In this document: in pieces, positions 1 to 9,786 of the stretch
Layout of the letters: every line of letters begins with the position of its first letter
Position numbering within the stretch: position 1 is the first letter of the stretch
Assembly: GCA_025352845.1 (NCBI GenBank)
Contig: JANXSC010000093.1
Span: forward strand, 1-10,530
Direction of reading: 5' to 3'
Length of the DNA: 10,530 nucleotides
Source of the DNA: Opitutaceae bacterium
GTDB taxonomy: Bacteria; Verrucomicrobiota; Verrucomicrobiia; Opitutales; Opitutaceae
The notes under the pieces: generated by a model
Seen by the model: only the letters and a program-made list of their open reading frames with translations
Databases searched by the model: none
What the model was told of the DNA's origin: nothing
Translations under genes and position numbers: made by a program

Positions 1-78
1 TTTGCAGACCTCCACGATGTTCTGGCCGCCGTCGGCGCTCCGCAAAACGCGGATCTTCTCTTCGGTCGTATGACGGAT
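1..78 (-). pseudogene. IS3-type transposase orfA, N-terminal part, running off the left edge
   Basis: Read on the minus strand from about 78 down to 1, the sequence encodes RHTTEEKIRVLRSADGGQ followed by NIVEVCK. This is the characteristic opening of the helix-turn-helix OrfA protein of IS3-family elements, which binds the element ends and is normally followed by a DDE integrase orfB. The frame is still open where the window stops. No ATG or GTG lies at the expected place just before the RHTTEE block: the codons there read R-K-G-I, so the start has either decayed or been lost at the junction with the neighbouring element. Calling it a pseudogene is an inference from the missing start and from the broken elements next to it. 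The rest of the element lies outside the window. Confidence 0.6.
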
Positions 79-1130
79 GCCTTTCCTTGGTCTTGGGTCC
101 TTTCAGGTTGCCCAGACTAACACCAGCCCTGGCCCAGTTTCAGGCGGTCACGTCAGCGGGCTGGTGCCAGGGGCGGCGTTTTTGCGGAAGGCCGGCGTCA
201 TCGAACGCCGCGCCGCGACCTGTCCGGTGAGCCGCACCAGTCCGAACGCCGCGCCGATCGCGGATGTTTTGCCCCGCTTCGCGCTGACGGCGGTGTGCGC
301 GGGCACGCGCTTCGCGCCCGTGCAACGGCTGCGCGAGGATCCGAGCCGGGCCAAAGTTGTTCGGAATCAGACGGGTGGGGAGCGACGATACGCTGCGGCG
401 GGAGCCGAGTGGGTCGCGCCGGCGCAGCGGGTGTTGTGGGGCGCGTTGCCGCCACGGCTGATCCGCGACTGGGATTCGACCGTGAAAACCCAATACGGTC
501 ACCAGGAAGACGCCTGCGTCGGCTACAATCCGACCCAGCCCGGCCGAGGCCGGGGTCTGGCAAGTCGCCGAGGCCCGGGTGCAGTTGCCCACCTGGAGCC
601 GGGAGCGCCGCGTCGTCTTCGCCCGCAAGCTCCAGGGCCAGACGCCCGCGCTGGCGCAGGGCACCTTCTGGTCGCAGAGCAAACACGAGCTCGCGGCCTA
701 CGTCACCGACCTGCCGGAAACCGAGGCCAGCGCCTGGCAGGTCTCGGCGCTGTATCGGGAACTCGCTGACGCCGCAAACGTTTGCGACGAACTCAAGAAC
801 CAGTGGGGCTGCAGCGGCTTTTGCGCGCAGCGGCGCGCGGTCAGCAGCCTCGCCGCCCATCTGCTCGTGCTCATTTGCCACCTCTGGAATCTCTTCGCCC
901 GGCTCCTGGAACCGAGCCGACATTTGGAAGCCGCCGGGGCGTGCCGCCGGTTCCTTTTGATCGCCGCCAAACCGGTCAAAACCGGCCGGCCACTCGCCGT
1001 CTGCCTCCGCGCTCAAGGCGCTTGGTGGCGGCAACTCCGGGAAAGTCATACCCGCGTCGCCCACTGGATCGCTGCAACTGCGCCCCAGCTGCCCTTCCCG
1101 CCTTCTCTTCAACCTCAAATCCCCGCCTGA
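77..1130 (+). pseudogene. Decayed IS1380-type DDE transposase with a frameshift and a large internal deletion
   Basis: Three parts of one transposase can be followed across frames. From about 140 to 355 the frame starting at 77 reads SGLVPGAAFLRKAG and later FAPVQRLREDPSRAK, the N-terminal region. From about 354 to 401 the continuation is in another frame (LFGIRRVGSDDTLRR), so there is a frameshift near 353. From 398 the first frame resumes (AGAEWVAPAQRVLWGALPP, then DWDSTVKTQYGHQED and GYNPTQPGR), which includes the first catalytic Asp block. At about 540-552 the text jumps frame to GVWQVAEARVQLPTWSRE and continues to the stop at 1130, with YRELADAANVCDELKNQWG, typical of the C-terminal domain. 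The central part of the catalytic domain, roughly 100 residues or more by family expectation, is absent. It cannot be functional. The family call rests on remembered motifs; a related IS4-type group is the alternative. Confidence 0.72.
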
Positions 1131-1574
1131 TCAGCCACTCCAACTGCGAAATTTAGGAATATGCGTCTTCGTGCCGTTGCGGCGCTTGTAGCCGTCGTAG
1201 CCGGCGCGGCCGCCGCTTTCCGGCGTCGACTGCAGCGTGCGGCTGTCCAGCACGACCGCCGTCGGCACGACGTGCTCGCGCCCGGCCGCGATGCGCAGCA
1301 CCGCGCGCAAATCCGCCGCCATCGTCTTGAAACAGCCGGCCCGGATCCACCAGCGCGGCTGCTGCTGCACCGCCCACCACGGCGCCAGATCGTTCGGCAG
1401 CAGCCGCCAGGGGCACCCGGCGCGCACGAACCACCGCAAGGCGTTGAACACCGCCCGCAGCTCGTGCCTGCGTTGCGGCGCGCTCTCGTCCATCAACACC
1501 AGATACGGCGCGCAGAACGCCCACGCTTCGTTGCTAACGTCACTCGGATAGCCAGCTCGCTTTTTCGCATCCAT
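1131..1574 (-). pseudogene. IS5-type transposase, N-terminal half only, truncated by the IS1380 relic
   Basis: Starting at the ATG at 1574, the protein reads GYPSDVSNEAWAFCAPYL, then RHELRAVFNALRWFVRAG, CPWRLLPNDLAPWWAV, and VVLDSRTLQSTPESGGRAG followed by YDGYKRRNGTKTH. These are the standard N-terminal domain (DUF4096 type) and the first catalytic Asp region of IS5-family transposases. Homology stops at about position 1158. The last residues (PKFRSWSG) are translated from the end of the adjoining IS1380-type element, and the stop at 1131 belongs to that element. The second Asp and the Glu of the DDE triad are missing, so this is a dead fragment of 147 codons. The rest of the gene is not found on the far side of the IS1380 relic within this window, so more than a simple insertion happened here. 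Confidence 0.78.
1139..1157. repeat. Probable terminal inverted repeat (right end) of the IS1380-type relic
   Basis: The sequence tccaactgcgaaatttagg lies nine bases after the transposase stop codon. Its reverse complement begins CCTAAATTTCGC, which resembles the CCT-starting ends of IS1380-group elements. Homology to the IS5-type transposase ends at the same position, which supports an element boundary here. No matching left copy is recognisable near positions 77-140, so the left end seems lost. Family resemblance is from memory. Confidence 0.4.
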
Positions 1575-1690
1575 CCCGAGCTTGCTGCGCGCAACTCGCC
1601 GCCCGGTCGATCATCATGTTTTCCAAGTGCATGACAGGCTCTAGCTTTGGCAGGGCTTTTTCAACGCCCTCTCAGATGCGCCTGTCGCGA
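1575..1690. other. Gap between IS5-type relic and hydrolase 3' end
   Basis: No gene is visible here. On the minus strand the likely left end of the IS5-type element reads AGCCTGTCATGCACTTGG, ending at about 1640 and directly abutting a CTAG at 1641-1644, a target type used by some IS5-family elements. At 1652-1670 there is a small inverted repeat (AGGGC and GCCCT, nine-base loop with a run of five T). It lies 21-39 bases beyond the stop codon of the hydrolase gene and could help end its transcript. It could equally be part of another old element end. Both readings are weak. Confidence 0.3.
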
Positions 1691-4476
<2,786 letters not shown>

Positions 4477-4480
<4 letters not shown>

Positions 4481-6480
4481 GAAGAGGTAAGCGTGGAGGG
4501 ACGTTTGCCGGCACGCGCGCGAATTTTTGCGCGTGGCGCCGGAGGGTTTTTTTGCGGTGCAGATAGAATCGTCGTCAGCCGGATAAATTCGCCGAGCGAC
4601 CACGCCTGCCATGGGCAGCCGCGCGCGGTGTGCGGTGCGGTGCCGTCGGCGATTTCGGACAGGTGGCCGAGGCCGGTGACTTGCAGGTGATCGTGCAGTG
4701 GCGCGAGAAAATGCACGCGCGCCTCAGCGCGTGTGGCCTCGGTCGAGCCATGGACTTTGAGCCACGCCTCGACAAACGCCCCGATCAGCCACGGCCAGAC
4801 CGTGCCTTGATGATAAGCCTCATCGCGCGCGATGACGCCGCCCTCGCAGCGCGGGCGGTAGGCCGCGTCGTCGGGCGAAAGCGTGCGCAGCCCGAGCGGC
4901 GTGAGCAGATGGCGCTCGACGCATGCCACCACGCGCGCGGCGCGCACGCCGTCGAGCAGCGCCAGGGGCAGGCCGCCCACGGCGAAAATTTGATTCGGCC
5001 GGATGCTCGCGTCGACGCGGCCCGCCTCGTGATCAACATCGATCACGTCGTAGAGGCAGCCGAGTTCCTCGTTCCAGAAGCGTGTGCGAAACGAGGCCGT
5101 GCCACGCGTCAAAGTCGGTTGCCACTTTTCCGGCTCCAGCGACGCCGCGATGTGGAGCGCGTTGAGCCACAGGGCCTGCACTTCGACGGGTTTGCCGATG
5201 CGCGGCGTGACGACCCAGTCGCCGACCTTCGCGTCCATCCACGTGAGCTGCACGCCGGGCTCGCCGGCGGCGAGCAGCCCGTCGGCGTCCATTTTGATTC
5301 GGTGCCGCGTCCCGCGCGCGTAGCCTTCGACGATCGCCTCGATCGCAGCGTGGAGACTTTTGCGATCGGCGGATGCGATGAGAAAATTGGTCCGCTCCGC
5401 CGTCGCGAGAAACTCGTGCGTCGCCACGACAAACCACAGCGACGCATCGACGGCATTGAACTCCGGCTGCGCGCCGTGATCGGGAAATCGATTCGGCACC
5501 ATGCCCTCCGAAATCGCGCCGGCCCACGGCACCAGAATACCGCGCGCATCGGCGAGCCGCCCGGTGGCGAGGCAGAGCCCGCGGAGGGCGATGAACGTGT
5601 CGCGCCCCCAGTCGGTGAACCACGGGTAGCCGGCGACGATGGTTTGAGCCGCACCCTTCGCGACCAGATAGGCGTCGGCCGCGCGATGCAGTGGCGACTG
5701 AAAGGCCGCGCGGCGTTTCTCCTCGCGCTGGGCGTGTGTGGCGGCGGTCACGACGATGCCCTGGGATCCGTTTCGAAGTTCCGCGAGCGCGGAGTCGTGG
5801 GCGAAAACCAACACGGCTTCCTGTGCCGTGAGATTCCATAAAAACACGCCGGGGTTCGCAAGGTCCTCGGTGTCGTCGAGTCCGCGGGCGCTTTCCTCTG
5901 CATAGAGGAAGTTCCGATACCAGTGCGGCTCGTGCGTGTAGCGGGCGTTGGTCAGCGCATGAATCGCGGGCGCGCCGTTGTAGGGCCGCCACGTGGCCTG
6001 CTCACCCAGAATCTCCGCGTCGAAACGAAACGCGCCGTTCTCGTGGTGCAGTGCGTGGTAGTCGCGGTTCGAGAGAAACGGCCGCGCGCGCAGGGTCACG
6101 CCGGGCTTCGCCGTCAGCAACCGCCAGCGGACCACGGTGGCACGCAGGCCTTTCGGCACAAAAATCTCCTGCGCGACGCGCGTGCCGTCCGGCAGCGCAA
6201 ATTCCCAGCGCGGCCACGGCTCCATCGCGAATGAACTGAGGCACTCCGCACCGTCGGGCGTGGTGACGCCGGGTTGATAATTTTGCGAGCTGAGCGCGAA
6301 GGTGCCCGCGGGTGTGTCCACGAATGCGTCGAGACCGTTCACCAGCACGCGGCGTCCGGTCGGGCCGAGTTCACTCGTGAGGAGCAGCGCGTGGTAGCGG
6401 CGCGTGCGCGGGCCGCTCGCCGTCCCGGAGGCAAAGCCGCCGAGGCCGTCGGCCTCCAACCATTCGTGGTGCGGGGTCAT
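4477..6480 (-). CDS. Amylo-alpha-1,6-glucosidase (glycogen debranching enzyme, bacterial/archaeal type)
   Basis: This 667-residue protein matches the single-chain debranching family that hydrolyses alpha-1,6-linked glucose at branch points of glycogen or limit dextrins. The N-terminal domain opens with EWLEADGLGGFASGTASG and RRYHALL (residues 6-33). The C-terminal toroid carries AGYPWFTDWGRDTFIALRGL (283-302), FNAVDASLWF (341-350), QLTWMDAKVGDW (411-422), PVEVQALWLNAL (431-442), YHQGTVWPWLIGAF (556-569) and CPWQAWSLGE (622-631). Acidic residues in these blocks, such as those in TDWGRD and TWMDAKVGDW, are the expected catalytic and sugar-binding positions. The ATG at 6480 is chosen because conserved sequence starts six residues later; the longer upstream reading adds 49 unconserved residues. 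No export signal is visible, so it is presumably cytoplasmic. The last 27 residues are basic and proline-rich, beyond the family core. It is first in a two-gene unit with the GH63-like enzyme, and no glycogen synthase or phosphorylase gene is in the window. Confidence 0.9.
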
Positions 6481-6660
6481 GTGGGAATGAGGGGGAAAAT
6501 GGTGCGGCGCGACCCGCCCCGCTCTCGCTGATGTTGCGTTGTAATCTTCATATGGCGCAATCGCGTGTGAACAACCTATCAAATCTGCGGGGCGGATGCG
6601 TTCGGATGCTTTCCTGAGAGTCGGCACCGCCCGCGATATTCCTGCGCTACGGGGCGCGGG
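6481..6660. other. Intergenic region between sulfatase and debranching gene
   Basis: This 180-bp gap separates the two minus-strand units. It contains a possible promoter (listed separately) and, at its sulfatase end, a perfect 7-bp inverted repeat GCCCGCG (6629-6635) and CGCGGGC (6655-6661) with a 19-base loop that overlaps the sulfatase stop codon. No T-run follows on the minus strand, so it is not a classical intrinsic terminator. The gap is long enough for the debranching and GH63-like genes to have their own promoter rather than being read through from the sulfatase. Confidence 0.4.
6547..6574 (-). promoter_or_regulatory. Possible sigma70-type promoter for the debranching/GH63-like unit
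   Basis: On the minus strand, TTGTTC (6574-6569) and TATGAA (6552-6547) are separated by 16 bases, a plausible -35/-10 pair about 67 bases before the ATG at 6480. This is the most AT-rich patch of the gap. Neither hexamer is a perfect consensus and no transcript data exist, so this is a candidate only. Confidence 0.3.
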
Positions 6661-8163
6661 CTACATCTTCCGCGCGTGATCCATTGCCTTGAGATCGGCT
6701 TCGGACGGGCCGCCGCCGAATTGCTGCCAGTAGAGTTCCTTGAACGGATTCATTTTGGGCAGCGGCGCGGTTTCATTCACGAGCAGCGGCTGCACGGAGT
6801 CCCACCACTGGTCGTAGTTGGCTGTCATGCGGCGCACGACGTCGGGGTGCTGCGCGGCGACGTCGTTCTTCTCGCCGTAGTCGGTCGACACATCGAAGAG
6901 CTGCCACGTCGGCGTCGCGCCGCGCGCGGTGATCGAGACGAGATGCCAGCGCGGCTCACGCACGGAGCAGTTGGTGAATTTCGACGGGCCCGGCGCGGCG
7001 TCCTTGGGCCAGCGGCCGATGTGTGTGAAGAGTGTGCGCTCCGGCCACGCGGTGTCGCGGCGGACCAGCAGCGGCACGAGGCTGCGGCCCTCGATTTGAG
7101 TCTTGGCCTTTGCAGTGAGTTTCGCGCCGGCCATCTCCGCGAGCGTGGGGAAAAAGTCGATGTGCGCGGCGAGCGCGCCGATGTCGCCCGGCGCGATGTG
7201 GCCGGGCCAGCGCCAAAACGACGCCGCGCGCGTGCCGCCGAGCCATGGCGTGCCTTTCTGCGCGCGCATGCCGGCGTTGAAGACGCGCACGCCACCGGTG
7301 CCGCCGTTATCGTTCATGAAGACGACGAGCGTGTCCTGCGTGAGCCCGAGTGCGTCGAGCTTGGCGAGGAGCAGGCCGATGTTGTCGTCGATGTTGGCGA
7401 CCATGCCGAAAAATTTCGCGGTGTTGGCGTCGGGCACCTTGCCAGTGTAGCGCGCCTCATCCTCGGGGCGCACTTGCAGCGGGGCGTGCGGGGCATTGGG
7501 CGAGATGTGCGCGTAGAAGGGCTTCCCGCTTTTCTTCGCCGTTTCGATCCAGCGCATGGCTTGGGCGAAAAATACGTCGGTGCAGTAACCCTTCGTCTTT
7601 TCAAACTTCCCGTTGTGATAGATCGCGGGGTCGAAGTAGGTGTTGTTGGGCGCGTCGCCGCAGGAACCGGGATAGGTTTGCCCGATGCCGCCGGCACCGT
7701 GGATGAAGACTTCGTCAAAGCCGCGGCGCTCGGGGCGATACGCCGGCTCGTCGCCGAGGTGCCACTTGCCGAAAATTCCCGTGGTGTAGCCGGCGCTCTT
7801 CAGCGCATCCGCCAGTGTGGTCGCATCGGGCGCAAGGCGTTCGCGCTCGAGGATCGTGTGCGTGACGCCGTTCTTGAATTCGTGCCGGCCGGTGAGCAGC
7901 GCGCTGCGCGTCGGCGCGCAGGTCGGGCTCACGTGGAAATCCGTGAAGCGCGCGCCCTCGGCGTGCAGCCGATCCATGTTGGGTGTTTTCAGGATCGGGT
8001 TGCCGTGGGCGGAGATGTCGCCGTAGCCCTGATCGTCGGTGAGGATGAAGATGATGTTGGGTCGCGAACCGGCGAGCGGCGCGGTCTGCGCGAGCGCGCG
8101 GACCGCAGGAAACATCGCGAGCACGCTAGCGAGGAGCAGGGGAGTGGTCCGGAAAAATTTCAT
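6661..8163 (-). CDS. Secreted formylglycine-dependent sulfatase (arylsulfatase-like)
   Basis: The 500-residue product is a full-length type I sulfatase, which hydrolyses sulfate esters. Residues 1-26 form a signal peptide (basic start, hydrophobic core, probable cut after ALA), so it acts outside the cytoplasm. The metal-site opening PNIIFILTDDQGYGD spans 35-49 (Asp43, Asp44). The activation motif is CAPTR at 82-86: Cys82 should be converted to formylglycine by a maturation enzyme encoded elsewhere. Further expected active-site residues are Lys133 and His135 in GKWHLGD, His226 in NAPHAPL, Asp285-Asn286 in FMNDNGG and Lys303. All key positions are present, so it looks active. The ATG at 8163 gives a proper signal peptide; no clear ribosome binding site precedes it. 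It follows the FG-GAP gene by 18 bases, so the two are very likely one operon. Substrate cannot be told from sequence; sulfated polysaccharides are the usual targets in this lifestyle. Confidence 0.93.
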   Translation of the reverse strand: MKFFRTTPLLLASVLAMFPAVRALAQTAPLAGSRPNIIFILTDDQGYGDISAHGNPILKTPNMDRLHAEGARFTDFHVSPTCAPTRSALLTGRHEFKNGVTHTILERERLAPDATTLADALKSAGYTTGIFGKWHLGDEPAYRPERRGFDEVFIHGAGGIGQTYPGSCGDAPNNTYFDPAIYHNGKFEKTKGYCTDVFFAQAMRWIETAKKSGKPFYAHISPNAPHAPLQVRPEDEARYTGKVPDANTAKFFGMVANIDDNIGLLLAKLDALGLTQDTLVVFMNDNGGTGGVRVFNAGMRAQKGTPWLGGTRAASFWRWPGHIAPGDIGALAAHIDFFPTLAEMAGAKLTAKAKTQIEGRSLVPLLVRRDTAWPERTLFTHIGRWPKDAAPGPSKFTNCSVREPRWHLVSITARGATPTWQLFDVSTDYGEKNDVAAQHPDVVRRMTANYDQWWDSVQPLLVNETAPLPKMNPFKELYWQQFGGGPSEADLKAMDHARKM

Positions 8164-8181
8164 GGCGGGAAGCGCGGCCGG

Positions 8182-9378
8182 TTATTTCTGGATGAAGACG
8201 AACGCGCCCTTCTTGTTCACGATCGCGAGGTCGGGTTTGCCGTCGCCGTTGAGATCGCCGACGGGAAACTGGCAGCCGACGCCCGAATCGCTGTCGATCA
8301 GGTGCGGCGTGTAGGTGACGCTGCCCCCCGGGCCGCGCGCGAGGCGGAACCAGTAGAGCACCGCGGGGCCGTTGGGATCGGGGTCGCCCTTGTCGCCGTG
8401 GGCCCAGTGGCGTTTGCCGGTCACGATGTCGAGCAGGCCGTCGCCGTCGATGTCGGCGAGCATTACCGCGTGGAGCTGGGAAAACTGCACGCCGCCCAAT
8501 TTCTCGTCGGGATTAGCACTCGTGATCGCGTGTTCGACGAACGTGATCGCGCCTGCGGCGTCGCGCACTTGTTCGAACCAACTCAGGCCGTAGCCGTGCG
8601 CGACGAGGCTCGTGATCACGTCGGGTTTGCCGTCGCCGTTCACATCGTAAACATACATCTGCGCGCCGCCGCTGCCGAAGGCCTGCGGGTGAAATTTCCA
8701 CACGGGATCGCCCGCGAGACTCGCGGGCTGCTCCCACCAACCGGCGGCCTCGAGGAGATCGGGGCGGCCGTCGCCGTTGATGTCGCCGACGCCGATGCCG
8801 TGCGTGTAGCGCTGGTATTTTCCGGGCGGTGTGACGGCGTGAAACGTCCACGGCGCCTTCGGGTCTTTCGCGTCGCGCGTCATATAGCCGAGGCGGCCGC
8901 CGCTGCCGGCGATGATATCCTTGCGGCCATCGCCATCGATGTCGGCAAAGCCGGGCGACTCGGTGTCGACGCTGAAATGCGCGAGGTGTTGCGGCCAGTC
9001 GCCGGGTTTGCCCGCGCCGGGATTTTCAAACCAGAACACCTCCTTGCCCGGCCAGCCGATGACGAGGATGTCGGGGCGTCCGTCCCCGTTGAAGTCGTCG
9101 GTGTAGGTGAGAAAATTATTCGAGTAGGACAGCTTGTCGTAGGCGTGCGGCGAGCGATAGACGGTGGCCTTCTTGAAATCCGGCCCGGCGTAAATGCGCG
9201 GCCCGGCGACGATGTCCATTTTCCCATCACCATTGAAATCCGCAATCGTGCCGCCCTCGGCGGTGAAGAACGTGTCGATTTGCTGCTTGGAAAAAGAGAT
9301 CGCCGCGGGATCGGCGGCGAAGGCGAGGGGCGCGGCGACGAGTGAGAGCACGAGGACGAGCGAGGGACGGTGGGGCAT
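8182..9378 (-). CDS. Secreted FG-GAP/VCBS repeat protein, predicted seven-bladed beta-propeller
   Basis: The 398-residue product starts with a signal peptide (MPHRPSLVLVLSLVAAPLAF, cut near residue 21-22) and is otherwise filled by seven repeats, each with a calcium-binding type loop D-x-N/D-G-D-G-x-x-D. The loops are at about 47-55 (DFNGDGKMD), 95-103, 146-154, 199-207, 245-253, 309-317 and 375-383 (DLNGDGKPD), spaced 46-66 residues apart, as expected for a seven-bladed propeller. Aromatic motifs recur between loops (VFWFENPG, AAGWWEQP, LSWFEQ, LYWFRL). Propellers of this kind bind ligands or proteins; no catalytic residues are recognised. The ATG at 9378 is chosen because it starts the signal peptide; the reading from 9438 would put 20 unlikely residues ahead of it. 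The 18-bp gap to the sulfatase suggests a shared transcript and possibly a shared substrate. Function beyond binding is unknown. Confidence 0.88.
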   Translation of the reverse strand: MPHRPSLVLVLSLVAAPLAFAADPAAISFSKQQIDTFFTAEGGTIADFNGDGKMDIVAGPRIYAGPDFKKATVYRSPHAYDKLSYSNNFLTYTDDFNGDGRPDILVIGWPGKEVFWFENPGAGKPGDWPQHLAHFSVDTESPGFADIDGDGRKDIIAGSGGRLGYMTRDAKDPKAPWTFHAVTPPGKYQRYTHGIGVGDINGDGRPDLLEAAGWWEQPASLAGDPVWKFHPQAFGSGGAQMYVYDVNGDGKPDVITSLVAHGYGLSWFEQVRDAAGAITFVEHAITSANPDEKLGGVQFSQLHAVMLADIDGDGLLDIVTGKRHWAHGDKGDPDPNGPAVLYWFRLARGPGGSVTYTPHLIDSDSGVGCQFPVGDLNGDGKPDLAIVNKKGAFVFIQK

Positions 9379-9480
9379 GGTGGCAATGGCGTAGCCACGC
9401 GCGGTGCAGGTGAGAAGCGGAATCGCGATCTGATTCAAACCCTGGGCGCGGTCTGCGATGTAACCGGGGCCCGCCCGCGA

Positions 9481-9508
9481 TCACAGCCGCGCGGCAGCGT
9501 GGCTGTGA
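9481..9508. repeat. Near-perfect 12-bp inverted repeat (hairpin or operator)
   Basis: The left arm tcacagccgcgc (9481-9492) pairs with the right arm gcgtggctgtga (9497-9508), leaving a four-base loop ggca. The outer eight pairs are perfect and the only imperfection is one G:T pair. No T-run follows on either strand, so it is not a simple terminator. It lies 103 bases upstream of the FG-GAP start, in a position suited to an operator or a 5' leader hairpin of that minus-strand transcript. Confidence 0.6.
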
Positions 9509-9542
9509 CGTCCCGCCTCAGTTCGGGAGCGCGCAGCGCGAA

Positions 9543-9558
9543 TTTCTATTTTTAGAAA
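9543..9558. repeat. AT-rich 6-bp inverted repeat with T-loop
   Basis: Arms tttcta (9543-9548) and tagaaa (9553-9558) flank tttt. It is an island of A/T in otherwise very GC-rich DNA and directly abuts the next hairpin at 9559. It could be a regulator site or part of a compound intergenic repeat. Confidence 0.45.
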
Positions 9559-9577
9559 ACGAGGCGGGGCGCCTCGT
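9559..9577 (-). terminator. GC-rich hairpin, terminator-like on the minus strand
   Basis: Arms acgaggcg (9559-9566) and cgcctcgt (9570-9577) are perfect 8-bp inverted repeats around a three-base loop. Read on the minus strand the stem ends in and is followed by TTTTCT, which resembles a short intrinsic terminator. No minus-strand gene lies upstream of it in the window, so if it works it would stop antisense transcription from the sigma gene or attenuate the FG-GAP/sulfatase transcript. It may instead be one half of a dispersed intergenic palindrome. Confidence 0.35.
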
Positions 9578-9786
9578 CCACGTTAGAAATCCATGGCAAA
9601 CTTCAGCTGCGTGACGCACGGTCGACAAGCGGGGATGAAATCTGCAAGACGCAGCCGCCTTCGTTTTGGGTTAGCCTTTTCTCGGAAAATTTTCTCGCGC
9701 CGCGCATTCCCCAGAACGCACTCGACACCGCGCAACCGCGGGCCGATGCCATACGCGACCCCGCGCGCCGCCGCGCGTTTTCCCCG

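Larger units (their letters stand above)
1..1650. mobile_element. Cluster of nested and truncated insertion-sequence remnants
   Basis: Three different transposase families (IS3-, IS1380- and IS5-type) lie end to end with no intact copy and no other gene between them. The IS1380-type relic abuts the IS5-type fragment at about 1157 with no spacer and joins the IS3-type fragment at roughly 78-120. The arrangement shows repeated insertion followed by deletion. It lies 3' of the GH63-like gene, where insertions would do little harm. Confidence 0.75.
9379..9786. other. Divergent intergenic region with clustered palindromes
   Basis: About 400 bases separate the minus-strand FG-GAP gene from the plus-strand sigma factor gene, so promoters of both units should lie here. 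I see no convincing gene. Clear structures are the inverted repeats at 9481-9508, 9543-9558 and 9559-9577 (listed separately), an 8-bp palindrome atcgcgat at 9422-9429 inside a GAATC/GATTC repeat (9420-9436), and a 10-bp palindrome gaaaattttc at 9685-9694 in the AT-rich patch before the sigma gene. That patch (about 9661-9694) is the likeliest promoter location for the sigma gene, but I could not find a good hexamer pair. Neither flanking gene has an obvious ribosome binding site. Confidence 0.5.

Noticed and set aside
198..1118. A 306-codon minus-strand open frame across the IS1380-type relic
   Set aside because: It is the reverse of transposase text recognisable on the plus strand, so it is an antisense artefact of GC-rich sequence.
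4630..5841. A 403-codon plus-strand open frame opposite the debranching gene
   Set aside because: It is antisense to a gene with many conserved family motifs, and its own translation shows none.
6676..9345. An 889-codon plus-strand open frame opposite the sulfatase and FG-GAP genes
   Set aside because: It is fully antisense to two clearly homologous genes. Its composition (Val, Arg, Glu, Ala, Gly runs) is what antisense reading of GC-rich codons gives, and no domain is recognisable.
9481..9508. The TCACA...TGTGA repeat as a CRP-type binding site
   Set aside because: The half-sites are in the opposite order to the CRP consensus (TGTGA first, then TCACA) and are too far apart.
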